Origin: Halorubrum persicum
GTDB lineage: Archaea > Halobacteriota > Halobacteria > Halobacteriales > Haloferacaceae
Direction: 5' to 3'
Assembly (NCBI RefSeq): GCF_002727125.1
Contig: NZ_NHOA01000156.1
Span: 1-64,000 of the forward strand
Length of the DNA: 64,000 nt
Under the pieces are notes generated by a model. The model did no database searches. It saw only the letters and a program-made list of their open reading frames with translations, and had not been told where the DNA came from. The stretch's first letter is position 1. Every line of letters begins with the position of its first letter. Made by a program: the position numbers and the translations under genes. This document shows positions 52,438-60,559 of this stretch, in pieces.

Positions 52438-52809
52438 ATGTATATGATTTTGGACAAGCGAACAAGTGAGATTTTAGCGGCCACAGCCGCCTTTCTCTTT
52501 GTTCTTGGGACGTTGACTGGGTTGCGGGTCTGGGACTTGGAGCCCTCGACTTCAGTACAATCGGCTATAGTTTGGGTGGGTGCGCTACTTATTACCGCCA
52601 TGGTTGGCTTCCGGGCGTTTCAGGGCGCAGATCTCGTTGGGAATTGGATACTCGCATTTGGCCCATGTTTTGGTTTTACACTCAATCTGTTCATCCCGAT
52701 CATGGCGGGGCCGGGCGCTTTCATATTCCCAGTTGGAAGTGGAGCAATCATCTCTGGCGTGATTACAGTAGTTGGGTACTTGATCGGACGAGGTTTCAGC
52801 GAGGTTTGA
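52438..52809 (+). CDS. Small membrane protein inside inverted-repeat element (B)
   Basis: 123 residues with about four hydrophobic helices (ILAATAAFLFVLGTLTGL, SAIVWVGALLITAMVGF, NWILAFGPCFGFTLNLFIPIMAGPGAFIF, GAIISGVITVVGYLIG). No recognised family and atypical AT-rich codon use. Same strand as gene A, separated by 251 bp. Confidence 0.6.
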   Translation: MYMILDKRTSEILAATAAFLFVLGTLTGLRVWDLEPSTSVQSAIVWVGALLITAMVGFRAFQGADLVGNWILAFGPCFGFTLNLFIPIMAGPGAFIFPVGSGAIISGVITVVGYLIGRGFSEV

Positions 52810-52855
52810 GATGAACAGGACGCGTAACCGGATTCAATAAGCAGCTCCCATCGAC

Positions 52856-52902
52856 CGGCTGTTTCACGCTAGAATATGTCTGAAGAATAGAATTTCAGCA
52901 GA
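52856..52902 (-). repeat. Right terminal inverted repeat
   Basis: Reverse-complement copy of 51758-51804 with seven differences, mostly in the inner half. Confidence 0.7.
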
Positions 52903-53011
52903 ATAGTAGGTTTGTTTACTGGTGAGAAGAGGCACATAAGAGCACTCAATCAGGTGAGTGGTCGGCGTCGAACCTGTGCATTATTCCCTATCTTCGCAAC
53001 ACGTCGCCGGG

Positions 53012-53917
53012 TTAGACCCGGATCTCGGAGGACGACTCCTCGACCGCGATCGCGTCGAGCGCGCGTTCGACGGCCGGGTCGCGTTCGGCGGCGTTCCGCA
53101 TCAGCACGGTCTCGCTGGGGAACAGGTGCTCGCCGACGACGAGCCCGTGTTCCCGGGCCGTCGAGCCGGTGACCGTGAGGTAGACGCCGAGTCCGGTTCG
53201 GGCGATAGCGGCCTCCTCCTCCTCGTCTGCGTTCGGGTAAACGAACTCGACGCCCTCCAGCGCATCCGTCCCCAGCACGGCGGTGACGAGTCGCTCGTAG
53301 CGCGGCGAGATACAGAGCGGTCCCTCGTGCTCCGCGACGAACGCCCGGTCGAGGTCGACGCCGGGGTCGATCCCCTCCGGTCGCCCCATCAGCGTATGGT
53401 ACACCGTATCTCCGAGCCCGTTGACCACGCGCACGTCGGTGTCGACGGGGTCGATCCGCTCGTTGATGTCGGCGATCTGGCCGAGACCGCTCGATCGGAT
53501 CCCGACGACCTCCTCCAACACGAGGTCCGCGGAGTCGAATCCGATCGCGAACTCGTGGGTCCGGAGGGCCCGAAACGGCTCCTCGCGGCCGACGAGCTTC
53601 AGCGTCACGTCTCCGAGGTCGACGGTAGCCGCGTCGAAGACGATCCGCCGGGGCTTGCCGTCCCGATCGTCGCGCAGCAGCGTGAACTCGGGCTGGGCCG
53701 GGTGGTCGGGGTCGGAGTACTCGGTCAGGCGCTCGTACGGGCCGTCATCGGCGTCGACCCGCCCCTTCGTGACGGCCTTCTCGTACCGGAGCGTGTTGCT
53801 CACGCGGTCCGCGAGCGCGTCGAGCCGGTCGTCGGGACCGACGGCCGCGATCCGTTCGAGGACCGCCTCGAGCGGGCGGCCTTTCCGCGGCACGGCGACC
53901 GGTACCGGTTCGCTCAT
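53012..53917 (-). CDS. HisG-like paralogue (ATP phosphoribosyltransferase fold)
   Basis: 301 residues. It opens VPVAVPRKGRPLEAVLERI, as HisG opens IAVPNKGRL, and ends in a HisG-like VVYLTV-type segment GLGVYLTVTGSTAREHGLVVGEHLFPSETVLMRN (HisG: VSTGTTLRANGL...). LCISPRYERLVTAV corresponds to the HisG segment for ATKYP. The middle, FDAATVDLGDVTLKLVGREEPFRALRTHEFAIGF, is diverged and longer. It could be a distant HisG with a different substrate; no his genes are adjacent. Confidence 0.65.
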   Translation of the reverse strand: MSEPVPVAVPRKGRPLEAVLERIAAVGPDDRLDALADRVSNTLRYEKAVTKGRVDADDGPYERLTEYSDPDHPAQPEFTLLRDDRDGKPRRIVFDAATVDLGDVTLKLVGREEPFRALRTHEFAIGFDSADLVLEEVVGIRSSGLGQIADINERIDPVDTDVRVVNGLGDTVYHTLMGRPEGIDPGVDLDRAFVAEHEGPLCISPRYERLVTAVLGTDALEGVEFVYPNADEEEEAAIARTGLGVYLTVTGSTAREHGLVVGEHLFPSETVLMRNAAERDPAVERALDAIAVEESSSEIRV

Positions 53918-53996
53918 TACCGGAACTGGGCCGCCGCGAGTAAAACGGGTTGCGCTTTCGGTTCGGTGCGATTTCGAGGGGTCGGTGGACCCGTAT

Positions 53997-55718
53997 TCAG
54001 GGGCCGAAGGCCTCGTTGAGCCGCTTTCTGAAGGCTTCGAGCTCTTCGAGGTGGTCGTTGATCGCGTCGAGCTCCGCCTCCACGTCGTCGAGATCCTCGC
54101 CGAGCCGCTCCTCGATGTCGGTCAGGCGGGTGTCGACCTCCGCGAGGTCGTCCCAGAGGTCGTCGAACTCCTCGTCGAACCGCTCCATCCGCCCCTCCAC
54201 GTCGTCCACGCGCTTCTCCGTTGCCTCCAGCCCCGCGGCGGCGTCGTCGACCTCCTCGTACAGCGTCTCGATGTCGTCGCCGAGGTCGTCGACCGCCTCG
54301 TCGAGGCCCGTCGTCTCGTCGTCCAGCCGGGACACGTCGTCCGTCACGCCGGAGACGGTCTCCTCGACGGTCGCGACAGATTCCTCGACGCCGGAGACGG
54401 TCTCTTTCACGCCGGAAACCGACTCTTCGACCTCCGACACGTCCGATTCCACGCCACCGACCCGGTCGTCGATGCCGTCGACGCGATCGGTGACGGAATC
54501 GACCTCGTCGGTCACCGACGCCACCGACTCGTCGACCTGCGAGACCTCCTCGCGCAGGTCCTCTCGGTCCGCGTCGGCGGACGCGAACCGGTCGTCGATC
54601 GCGGCCATCTCGGACTCGACGGCGTCGACTTTCTCGTCGAGTTCGTCGAGGATTTCGCGGGCGGTCCCCTCGCCGTCGATGAACTCCGCGAGCGCGTCGG
54701 CGTACGCCTCGATGTCGGCGACGCTCGACTGCAGCCGGGCGATCCGCACGTCCACGCTGCGGGGAACGCCAACGTCGAGTTCGGATCGGAGGGTTTCGAG
54801 GTCGTCATCGTCCACCTCGCCCGCGCGGATCTCCGACGCGAGCGCCGCCGCGAGCCCCTCTTTCGCCGGAGGCGCTGGGGTTGTGTCCGTCTGTTCGTGT
54901 CGCTTATCGTCGATGGGCTCGGTGGCTTCAGCCTCGTCGGTATCGGACTCCTCCGCTACCGACGCCTCGTCGCGCGACGTGACGGCGGCGGTTCCGGCGG
55001 CGACTGCTCGCGGTTCGGGGGCCTCCGCGTGGTCGGACTCCTCGTCTTCCTCCGTGGCCGTCGGGGGTGCGTCGGCGTCCGCCGTGTCGGGCGACGGTTC
55101 CGCTTCAGCGACCGCCTCGGCGTCGCCGTCGTCGGTTTCCGAGGCACTGACGGCCGGTTCCTCGTCGGCCGACTCCTCGTCGATCGGTTCCTCGTCAACC
55201 GAGCCCTCGCCGATCGGTTCCTCACCGACCGGTTCGGACGCGTCATCTTCGGGGGGGAGCGGTTCGTCCATTCCCGGCAGCGTCGCGCGGTCCCCGGAGA
55301 GTACCTCTCTGACGGCGTCTGTGTCGCCGGCGCCGAGAACGTCCTCGATCTCCTCGCCGACCGGGACGTGCTCGATCACGGGCGTCCCGAGGAAGCCGTC
55401 GAGGTCGGGATCGTCGTCGCGGATGCCGAACACCGTCTCGATCTCCTCGCCGGGGTCGATCACGCGCTCGAACTCCACCCGGTGGTCCTTGTAGGCGGTC
55501 CAGTTCTCGCTTTCGTACTCCGGGTGGAACCCGATCCGGTCCATCGGGAACGACTCGGGGATCCGGTCGACGATGCGCACGCGCACTGGGTCCTCGCGGG
55601 TTGAGGAGAGCTCGTACATCACCGCGGGCACGGGGAACGCGTCGTCCGTGAAGGACTTCTCGACGCGAATACCGTCCTCGTCGACGGTCGTCGTCGCTTC
55701 TGCCGTCCGTTCGCTCAT
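53997..55718 (-). CDS. Large acidic coiled-coil protein with heptad repeats
   Basis: 573 residues. The N-terminal ~150 form a globular beta-rich domain (SFTDDAFPVPAVMYELSSTREDPVRVRIVDRIPESFPM, later FERVIDPGEEIETVFGIRDDD). A very acidic, Glu/Ala/Thr-rich region (about 150-275) follows, and then a ~290-residue coiled coil with recurring seven-residue units VSGVEESV/VSGVKETV. No membrane segment or enzyme motif. The globular part resembles conserved haloarchaeal proteins of unknown function. A structural or scaffold role is likely. Confidence 0.75.
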   Translation of the reverse strand: MSERTAEATTTVDEDGIRVEKSFTDDAFPVPAVMYELSSTREDPVRVRIVDRIPESFPMDRIGFHPEYESENWTAYKDHRVEFERVIDPGEEIETVFGIRDDDPDLDGFLGTPVIEHVPVGEEIEDVLGAGDTDAVREVLSGDRATLPGMDEPLPPEDDASEPVGEEPIGEGSVDEEPIDEESADEEPAVSASETDDGDAEAVAEAEPSPDTADADAPPTATEEDEESDHAEAPEPRAVAAGTAAVTSRDEASVAEESDTDEAEATEPIDDKRHEQTDTTPAPPAKEGLAAALASEIRAGEVDDDDLETLRSELDVGVPRSVDVRIARLQSSVADIEAYADALAEFIDGEGTAREILDELDEKVDAVESEMAAIDDRFASADADREDLREEVSQVDESVASVTDEVDSVTDRVDGIDDRVGGVESDVSEVEESVSGVKETVSGVEESVATVEETVSGVTDDVSRLDDETTGLDEAVDDLGDDIETLYEEVDDAAAGLEATEKRVDDVEGRMERFDEEFDDLWDDLAEVDTRLTDIEERLGEDLDDVEAELDAINDHLEELEAFRKRLNEAFGP

Positions 55719-55825
55719 ACGGAAACCTCCCGGAGCAGGGGCTTAAAATCCACGGGCCGCGTTTCGGCGCTGATAACCACCGATCGGTGAAATACCGCGG
55801 TGTCGGCGGGTCTGAGGCCGTTGGC

Positions 55826-56659
55826 TTACAGGTCGATCCGGTCGCCGATCTCGACGACCTCCAAGCGGTTCGGGTGCGAACGACTCCGGACGTGCTCGTG
55901 GAGCGCGGTCGGGTCCGCGGTCAACCCCTTCCACATGTCCCAGTGGGTGGGGACGAGTCGGTCGAGCGCCAGATCCTCGGCGGCGGCGGCAATCTCGTTT
56001 TCGTCGCTGTACCACTTCGTCTCGACGGGGTCATCCGTCTCCTTGTCCGGGATCCTGCCGACGGAGCCGAACGCCAAGATCCCGAGATCGATGTCGAACT
56101 CCTCGGCGAGCCCCTCGAACGACGCCGAAGGCTTGCTGTCGCCGGCGTGGAACAGGGTACCCGAGTCGTGTTCGATGACGTACCCAACCGGGTGCGTCGC
56201 GTCTGCGTCCTGCGTTTCGACGACGTGGACGGTGAACTCGCCTACCTTCAGCTCGTCGCCCTCGGTCACTTCGAGGAACGCCTCCTCGTCGACGTCCCAG
56301 TGCTCGGTCCAGCGCTCCTCCTCGCGGGCGACCGCGAGCGAGTCGTCGGGGGCGACGAAGTCGGCCTCGGTGTTCGCGAGGATCGGCGCCTGCGAGGGGC
56401 CGTGAACGTGGTCCGTGTGTTCGTGGGTCGCCAGCACCGCGTCCGCTTCGTCGACGTCCTCGGGGTCGAACGGGACCGGGATCATTCGGACCGTGCGCGG
56501 GGGGTCGCCCGTGCCGACGTAGGGGTCGATCCAGAGGACGGTCCCCTCGCTCCCCTTGATCGCGAACCCGTTGCAGCCGAGGTACCACAGCGCCACCGTG
56601 TCGGGGTCGGCCTCCGCGACCGCACGCGGCAGCCAGTCGCCCCAGTCGGAATCGGTCAT
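55826..56659 (-). CDS. MBL-fold hydrolase, UlaG-like
   Basis: 277 residues. A metallo-beta-lactamase core: ATHEHTDHVHGPS supplies the HxHxDH motif, HAGDSKPSASF the Asp, and RLVPTHWDMWKG a late His. An extended C-terminus follows the UlaG pattern (L-ascorbate-6-phosphate lactonase-like). ATG 56659 has a TATA-like element (TTTTATTAG on the minus strand, near 56745) about 85 bp upstream. The substrate is unknown. Confidence 0.82.
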   Translation of the reverse strand: MTDSDWGDWLPRAVAEADPDTVALWYLGCNGFAIKGSEGTVLWIDPYVGTGDPPRTVRMIPVPFDPEDVDEADAVLATHEHTDHVHGPSQAPILANTEADFVAPDDSLAVAREEERWTEHWDVDEEAFLEVTEGDELKVGEFTVHVVETQDADATHPVGYVIEHDSGTLFHAGDSKPSASFEGLAEEFDIDLGILAFGSVGRIPDKETDDPVETKWYSDENEIAAAAEDLALDRLVPTHWDMWKGLTADPTALHEHVRSRSHPNRLEVVEIGDRIDL

Positions 56660-56813
56660 GGCCGGTGGTGTGTGTGCAGGCGGGGTAATCGTTCCGGAGT
56701 CGGCGGGGATTCGACCAATCTGCGGGACTGAACGAAAATTCGTTGCTAATAAAACGACAAAAACCCGTGTGAGAACGAACGGATAAACCGTATGTCGCGA
56801 TACAGAATGAACC

Positions 56814-56862
56814 CATCCTCGCCTCGCGGAGGCAAGGATGAAACGCCCAGCGTAACGGCTGG
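56814..56862. ncRNA. Two-hairpin region, ncRNA or IS605-like end candidate
   Basis: Hairpin 1: CATCCTCGCCTC (56814-56825), a GCG loop and GAGGCAAGGATG (56829-56840), 11 of 12 pairs. Hairpin 2: CCAGC (56847-56851) and GCTGG (56858-56862). No coding potential. Such stems are reminiscent of scaffold RNAs or ends of IS605/TnpB elements, but no tnpB lies here. Strand and transcription are unknown. Confidence 0.4.
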
Positions 56863-56945
56863 ACCCACGGCTCAGCGAGAAACGGCGGAGAGACGGGAGC
56901 CGACTGTTCCCGAATGGCTGTTCCCGAATTGCCGATCGCGGTCGG

Positions 56946-57587
56946 CTATCGGTCCCTGGCGGCCGCGACGGCGTCGACCGTTCGACGCGCGTTCTCGGCG
57001 ATACTCTCGTAGTCGCCGTCAGCGACCGCGGTGGCGTCGACGATCGCGCTGCCGACGCCGACCGCCGCGGCTCCCGCCTCGATGTACGCACCGGCGTTGT
57101 CCGGGCCGACCCCGCCGGTCGGGACGATCGGGATCTGCGGGAGCGGGCCGCCGAGAGCGGCGACGTGGTCCGGTCCGCCCGTCGCGGCCGGGAACAGTTT
57201 CACGAGGTCGGCACCGGCCTCGTACGCCCGGAGCGCCTCCGTCGGCGTGAACGCGCCGGTCGCGACCGGCGTTCCGTAGCGGTTCCCGACCTCGATCACG
57301 CCGTCGTCGACCGTCGGCGTGACGAGGAACTGGGCGCCCGCGAGCTGTACCGCCCGCGCCGTCTCGGCGTCCAGAACCGTCCCGGCCCCGACGAGCACGT
57401 CGTCGAAGCGGTCGGCGAGCGTGCCGATCGTCTCCGTGACGCTCGGCGTGTCCGCGGTCACTTCGAGCGCCGTGACGCCGCCCTCGACCACGGCGTCCGC
57501 CACGTCGACCGCCGACTCCGGGTCCACGCCGCGGAGGATCGCGACCACGCCGCCCTCCCGGATCTGATCGACTCGTTGTGCCTGCAT
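56946..57587 (-). CDS. KDPG/KHG-type aldolase
   Basis: 213 residues. The Schiff-base Lys is K130 in AGADLVKLFPA and the catalytic Glu is E42 in TALEVTADTPSV. REGGVVAILRG and GAGTVLD are also typical of Eda-type aldolases. It cleaves 2-keto-3-deoxy sugar-acid phosphates (or 4-hydroxy-2-oxoglutarate) to pyruvate and an aldehyde. Its start, 263 bp from the dehydratase start, suggests one sugar-acid degradation module; a TATA-like TTTATCAC lies about 25 bp upstream (minus sense). Confidence 0.85.
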   Translation of the reverse strand: MQAQRVDQIREGGVVAILRGVDPESAVDVADAVVEGGVTALEVTADTPSVTETIGTLADRFDDVLVGAGTVLDAETARAVQLAGAQFLVTPTVDDGVIEVGNRYGTPVATGAFTPTEALRAYEAGADLVKLFPAATGGPDHVAALGGPLPQIPIVPTGGVGPDNAGAYIEAGAAAVGVGSAIVDATAVADGDYESIAENARRTVDAVAAARDR

Positions 57588-57850
57588 ACCGTTACACCGG
57601 GCGGTGAGCGTGATAAATGAGACGGCTCGCGACCGATGGCGTCGGCGAGCGCTGTGGGAGGGTGCCCTTCGAGCGCCGTCTTCCGCGGAGTCGAGGCCGT
57701 TGACGACGGCGACCCGCCACGATAATTACGCCCTTAATTTTGTAATGGATACGCGTCGAGACGCCGACAACGACACCGCGCAACCGACCGCCCTCGCCGT
57801 AGCGGTACCCGAAACGACTAACAGAAACGGTGGGATACACCCACCAAGGA
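57588..57850. promoter_or_regulatory. Divergent aldolase/dehydratase control region
   Basis: An AT-rich patch ATAATTACGCCCTTAATTTTGTAAT contains a small inverted repeat ATTAC (57725-57729) and GTAAT (57742-57746) around a 12-bp spacer, a plausible regulator site. The dehydratase has an AAGGA just upstream of ATG 57851. Confidence 0.45.
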
Positions 57851-59005
57851 ATGGCTGAAATCGTCGACTACGAGCTGTTCGAAGTGCCGCCGCGGTGGCT
57901 CTTCCTCCGCGTGGAGACCGCCGACGGCACGGTCGGGTGGGGGGAGCCGGTCGTCGAGGGGCGATCGAAGACCGTGCGAACCGCGGTCGAAGAGCTGTTC
58001 GACACCTACCTGCTCGGGAAGGAGGCCGGTCGGATCGAAGACCACTGGCAGGCGATGTACCGGGGCGGGTTCTATCGGGGGGGTCCCGTCCTGATGAGCG
58101 CCATCGCCGGCATCGATCAGGCGCTCTGGGACATCAAAGGGAAACGGCTCGACGTTCCGGTGTACGAGCTCCTCGGCGGCGCGGCGCGAGAGCGGATCCG
58201 AGTGTACCAGTGGATCGGCGGCGACCGCCCGTCCGACGTGGCGGAACAGGCCCGAGAACAGGTCGAGGCGGGGTTCACCGCGCTGAAGATGAACGCGACC
58301 GAGGAGATCGAGCGGGTGGACGACCCCGCCACCGTCGACGCCGCGGCGACGCGCCTGCGGGAGGTCCGGGAGGCCGTCGGCGACGAGGTCGGCATCGGCG
58401 TCGACTTCCACGGTCGCGTCTCCAAGCCGATGGCAAAGCGGCTCGTCGAGGCGCTCGAACCGTACAACCCGATGTTCGTCGAGGAACCCGTCCTCTCCGG
58501 GCACAACGACGCGCTTCCGCAGATCGCCCAGCACACGACGACGCCGATCGCGACCGGCGAGCGCATGTATTCCCGGTGGGACTTCAAGGAGGTCTTCGAG
58601 GACGGCGCCGTCGACGTGATTCAACCGGACCTCTCGCACGCGGGCGGGATCACCGAGGTGAACAAGATCGCCGCGATGGCCGAGGCGTACGACGTGTCGA
58701 TGGCGCCCCACTGCCCGCTGGGGCCGATCGCGTTAGCCTCCTGCCTGCAGGTCGACGCCTGCTCGCCGAACGCCTTCATTCAGGAGCAGAGCCTCAACAT
58801 CCACTACAACGAGACGAGCGACGTGCTCGACTACCTCGCGGACCCGTCCGTCTTCGACTACGAGGACGGGTACGTCCAGATCCCCGATGCGCCCGGTCTC
58901 GGGATCGAGATCGACGAGGAGCACGTCCGCGCGCAGGCCGAACGAGACGTGGACTGGCACAACCCCGTGTGGCGCCACGCGGACGGGAGCGTCGCCGAGT
59001 GGTAA
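57851..59005 (+). CDS. dgoD: D-galactonate dehydratase-like enolase-superfamily enzyme
   Basis: 384 residues. The mandelate-racemase/DgoD signature is very clear: VDYELFEVPPRWLFLRVETADG, IEDHWQAMYRGGFYRGGPVLMSAIAGIDQALWDIKGK, VYQWIGGDRP, FVEEPV, TGERMYSRWDF and PHCPLGPIALAS. It converts D-galactonate to 2-keto-3-deoxygalactonate, consistent with the neighbouring aldolase and SDR. Whether the true substrate is galactonate or a related sugar acid needs assay. Confidence 0.85.
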   Translation: MAEIVDYELFEVPPRWLFLRVETADGTVGWGEPVVEGRSKTVRTAVEELFDTYLLGKEAGRIEDHWQAMYRGGFYRGGPVLMSAIAGIDQALWDIKGKRLDVPVYELLGGAARERIRVYQWIGGDRPSDVAEQAREQVEAGFTALKMNATEEIERVDDPATVDAAATRLREVREAVGDEVGIGVDFHGRVSKPMAKRLVEALEPYNPMFVEEPVLSGHNDALPQIAQHTTTPIATGERMYSRWDFKEVFEDGAVDVIQPDLSHAGGITEVNKIAAMAEAYDVSMAPHCPLGPIALASCLQVDACSPNAFIQEQSLNIHYNETSDVLDYLADPSVFDYEDGYVQIPDAPGLGIEIDEEHVRAQAERDVDWHNPVWRHADGSVAEW

Positions 59006-59085
59006 GCGGCCGATAGCGGTTCGGCGCCGAGCGCCTCGGTGCGGCCCCTCCAGACGGTGATTATTTGCCCGAGCGCTCGCCAGTA

Positions 59086-59904
59086 GTGGACGTGATATCG
59101 ACCGACCCGACCGAGAACGCCGTCGCGAACAGACACGCGGACACCGTCGCCGTCGTCACCGGGTCGACGCGGGGGATCGGCGAGGGCGTCGCCCGTCGCT
59201 TCGCCGCCGAGGGCGCCGCCGTCGTGGTGACCGGTCGATCGGTCGCCGCCGGTCAAGCTGTGGTCGACGATATCGAGTCGGCGGGCGGCGAGGCCACCTT
59301 CGTCGAAGCGGACATGCGCGAGCCCGCGGAGATCGAGGCGCTCATCGAACACGCGGCGGCGGAGTACGGTCGGATCGACGTATTAGTGAACAACGCGGGG
59401 GTCCAGACGGAGACGACCGCACGCGAAGCGACGACGGACGACTGGGAGTTCGTCCTCGAAACCGACTTCCGGGCGTTCTGGCTGTGCGCGAAACACGCCG
59501 CCGACCACATGCCCCCGGGCGGGACCATCCTCAACACGTCCTCGAACCACGCGTTCCTCACGATGCCGGGGCTGTTCCCGTACAACGCGGTCAAAGCCGG
59601 GATCAACGGGATGACCCGCGCGATGGCGTTGGAGCTCGGTCCGGACGGGATCACGGTGAACACGATCAACCCCGGCTGGATCGAGATCGACCGCACGGAG
59701 GAGGAGCTGGGCGACGACTACGAGTATACGGAGGAGATCCACCCGGTCGGGAGGCTCGGAACCCCCGCCGACGTGGCCGGGCTCGCCGCCTTCCTCGCGA
59801 GCGACGACGCGAGCTTCATCACCGGCGAGAGTATCCTGATCGACGGGGGGCGCTCGCAGGTGATGCAAGACGATCAGTACCTCGACTACCGGCGCGACGC
59901 GTGA
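59086..59904 (+). CDS. Short-chain dehydrogenase (sugar dehydrogenase candidate)
   Basis: About 272 residues. The dinucleotide loop is TGSTRGIGEG, followed by NNAGV; the catalytic Ser is in NTSSNHAF and the catalytic Tyr-Lys in PYNAVKAG. A C-terminal ending SQVMQDDQYLDYRRDA is typical of haloarchaeal SDRs. The start is a choice between GTG 59086 and 59092 near a TATA-like GATTATTTG; TTG 59065 is less likely. Its place after the dehydratase suggests oxidation of a sugar to the lactone or acid that feeds the dehydratase. Confidence 0.82.
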   Translation: MDVISTDPTENAVANRHADTVAVVTGSTRGIGEGVARRFAAEGAAVVVTGRSVAAGQAVVDDIESAGGEATFVEADMREPAEIEALIEHAAAEYGRIDVLVNNAGVQTETTAREATTDDWEFVLETDFRAFWLCAKHAADHMPPGGTILNTSSNHAFLTMPGLFPYNAVKAGINGMTRAMALELGPDGITVNTINPGWIEIDRTEEELGDDYEYTEEIHPVGRLGTPADVAGLAAFLASDDASFITGESILIDGGRSQVMQDDQYLDYRRDA

Positions 59905-60559
59905 CCGATCGGCGGTCAGGCGGGCGTCGACGGGCTCCGTTGGCTGCCGCTAAAATCCAAAATATAAACCGGATATAATAGAAAGATAGGTTATGTTTCT
60001 TAGTATTACACCAGCAATCAGATTCGTGAAGCGGTCGGATCGACACTCTGCGTCGTAGTGCCGATGATCGAGCGGGCGATCGCTGCGATCGTGAAGTTAC
60101 GCTTTCACAAACCCATACGGATCGGAACCTCGACCTGCGGAGCGACGGATACCCATCGATAGATGCGATCCGAACGATTCGATCCGAACGATTCGATCCG
60201 AACGATTCCGGTTCGACTCGCCGGTTATACGTGCGGCCGTGTCACTTCCACGGCTCTTCTCACTGGTTCGGTGCCGTTGGCTGAACCGGCAGGTCACTGG
60301 GTAGTTGTGTCGGTTCCTCTGCGACAAATACGTCGCTATCAGCCCACGAAACAGCGGGAACTACGGTGTGTCTCGCAGATCCCGACGCGACGAACGGTGA
60401 CGTTTGAAATATACAGTTTCTGTTAAGAAACCTTTACCATCATTTTTTAGAAATTACGACGTCGGCGAGCGTGGTGCTCCCGGCGGCACGGGGCGAACGC
60501 TAACGACGCCAGCTCGAATCACTGACGACCGATCGACCGCAGGCGCGATCGCGGTGGCC
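59905..60559. other. 655-bp intergenic region with 3x14-bp repeats
   Basis: AT-rich at both ends (59950-60010 and 60400-60450). Contains a perfect triple repeat of GATCCGAACGATTC (60167-60208). No gene is convincing: the open frames are Arg/Ser-rich and lack acidic bias. Confidence 0.45.
60167..60208. repeat. Three perfect tandem 14-bp repeats
   Basis: GATCCGAACGATTC occurs at 60167, 60181 and 60195, immediately consecutive and identical. No coding context. It may be a multi-copy binding site or a slippage expansion. Confidence 0.8.

Larger units (their letters stand above)
51758..52902. mobile_element. 1.1-kb segment bounded by 47-bp inverted repeats, no transposase
   Basis: Two 47-bp sequences, 51758-51804 and 52856-52902, are inverted copies matching at 40 of 47 positions. 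Each begins TCTG[T/C]TGAAATTCTATTC and ends GAAACAGCCG. Between them lie two plus-strand genes for small membrane proteins and no transposase. AGTAGG occurs just outside both ends (51745 and 52905), possibly remains of a target duplication, though not symmetrically placed. It looks like a passenger or MITE-like element mobilised in trans. Confidence 0.65.
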
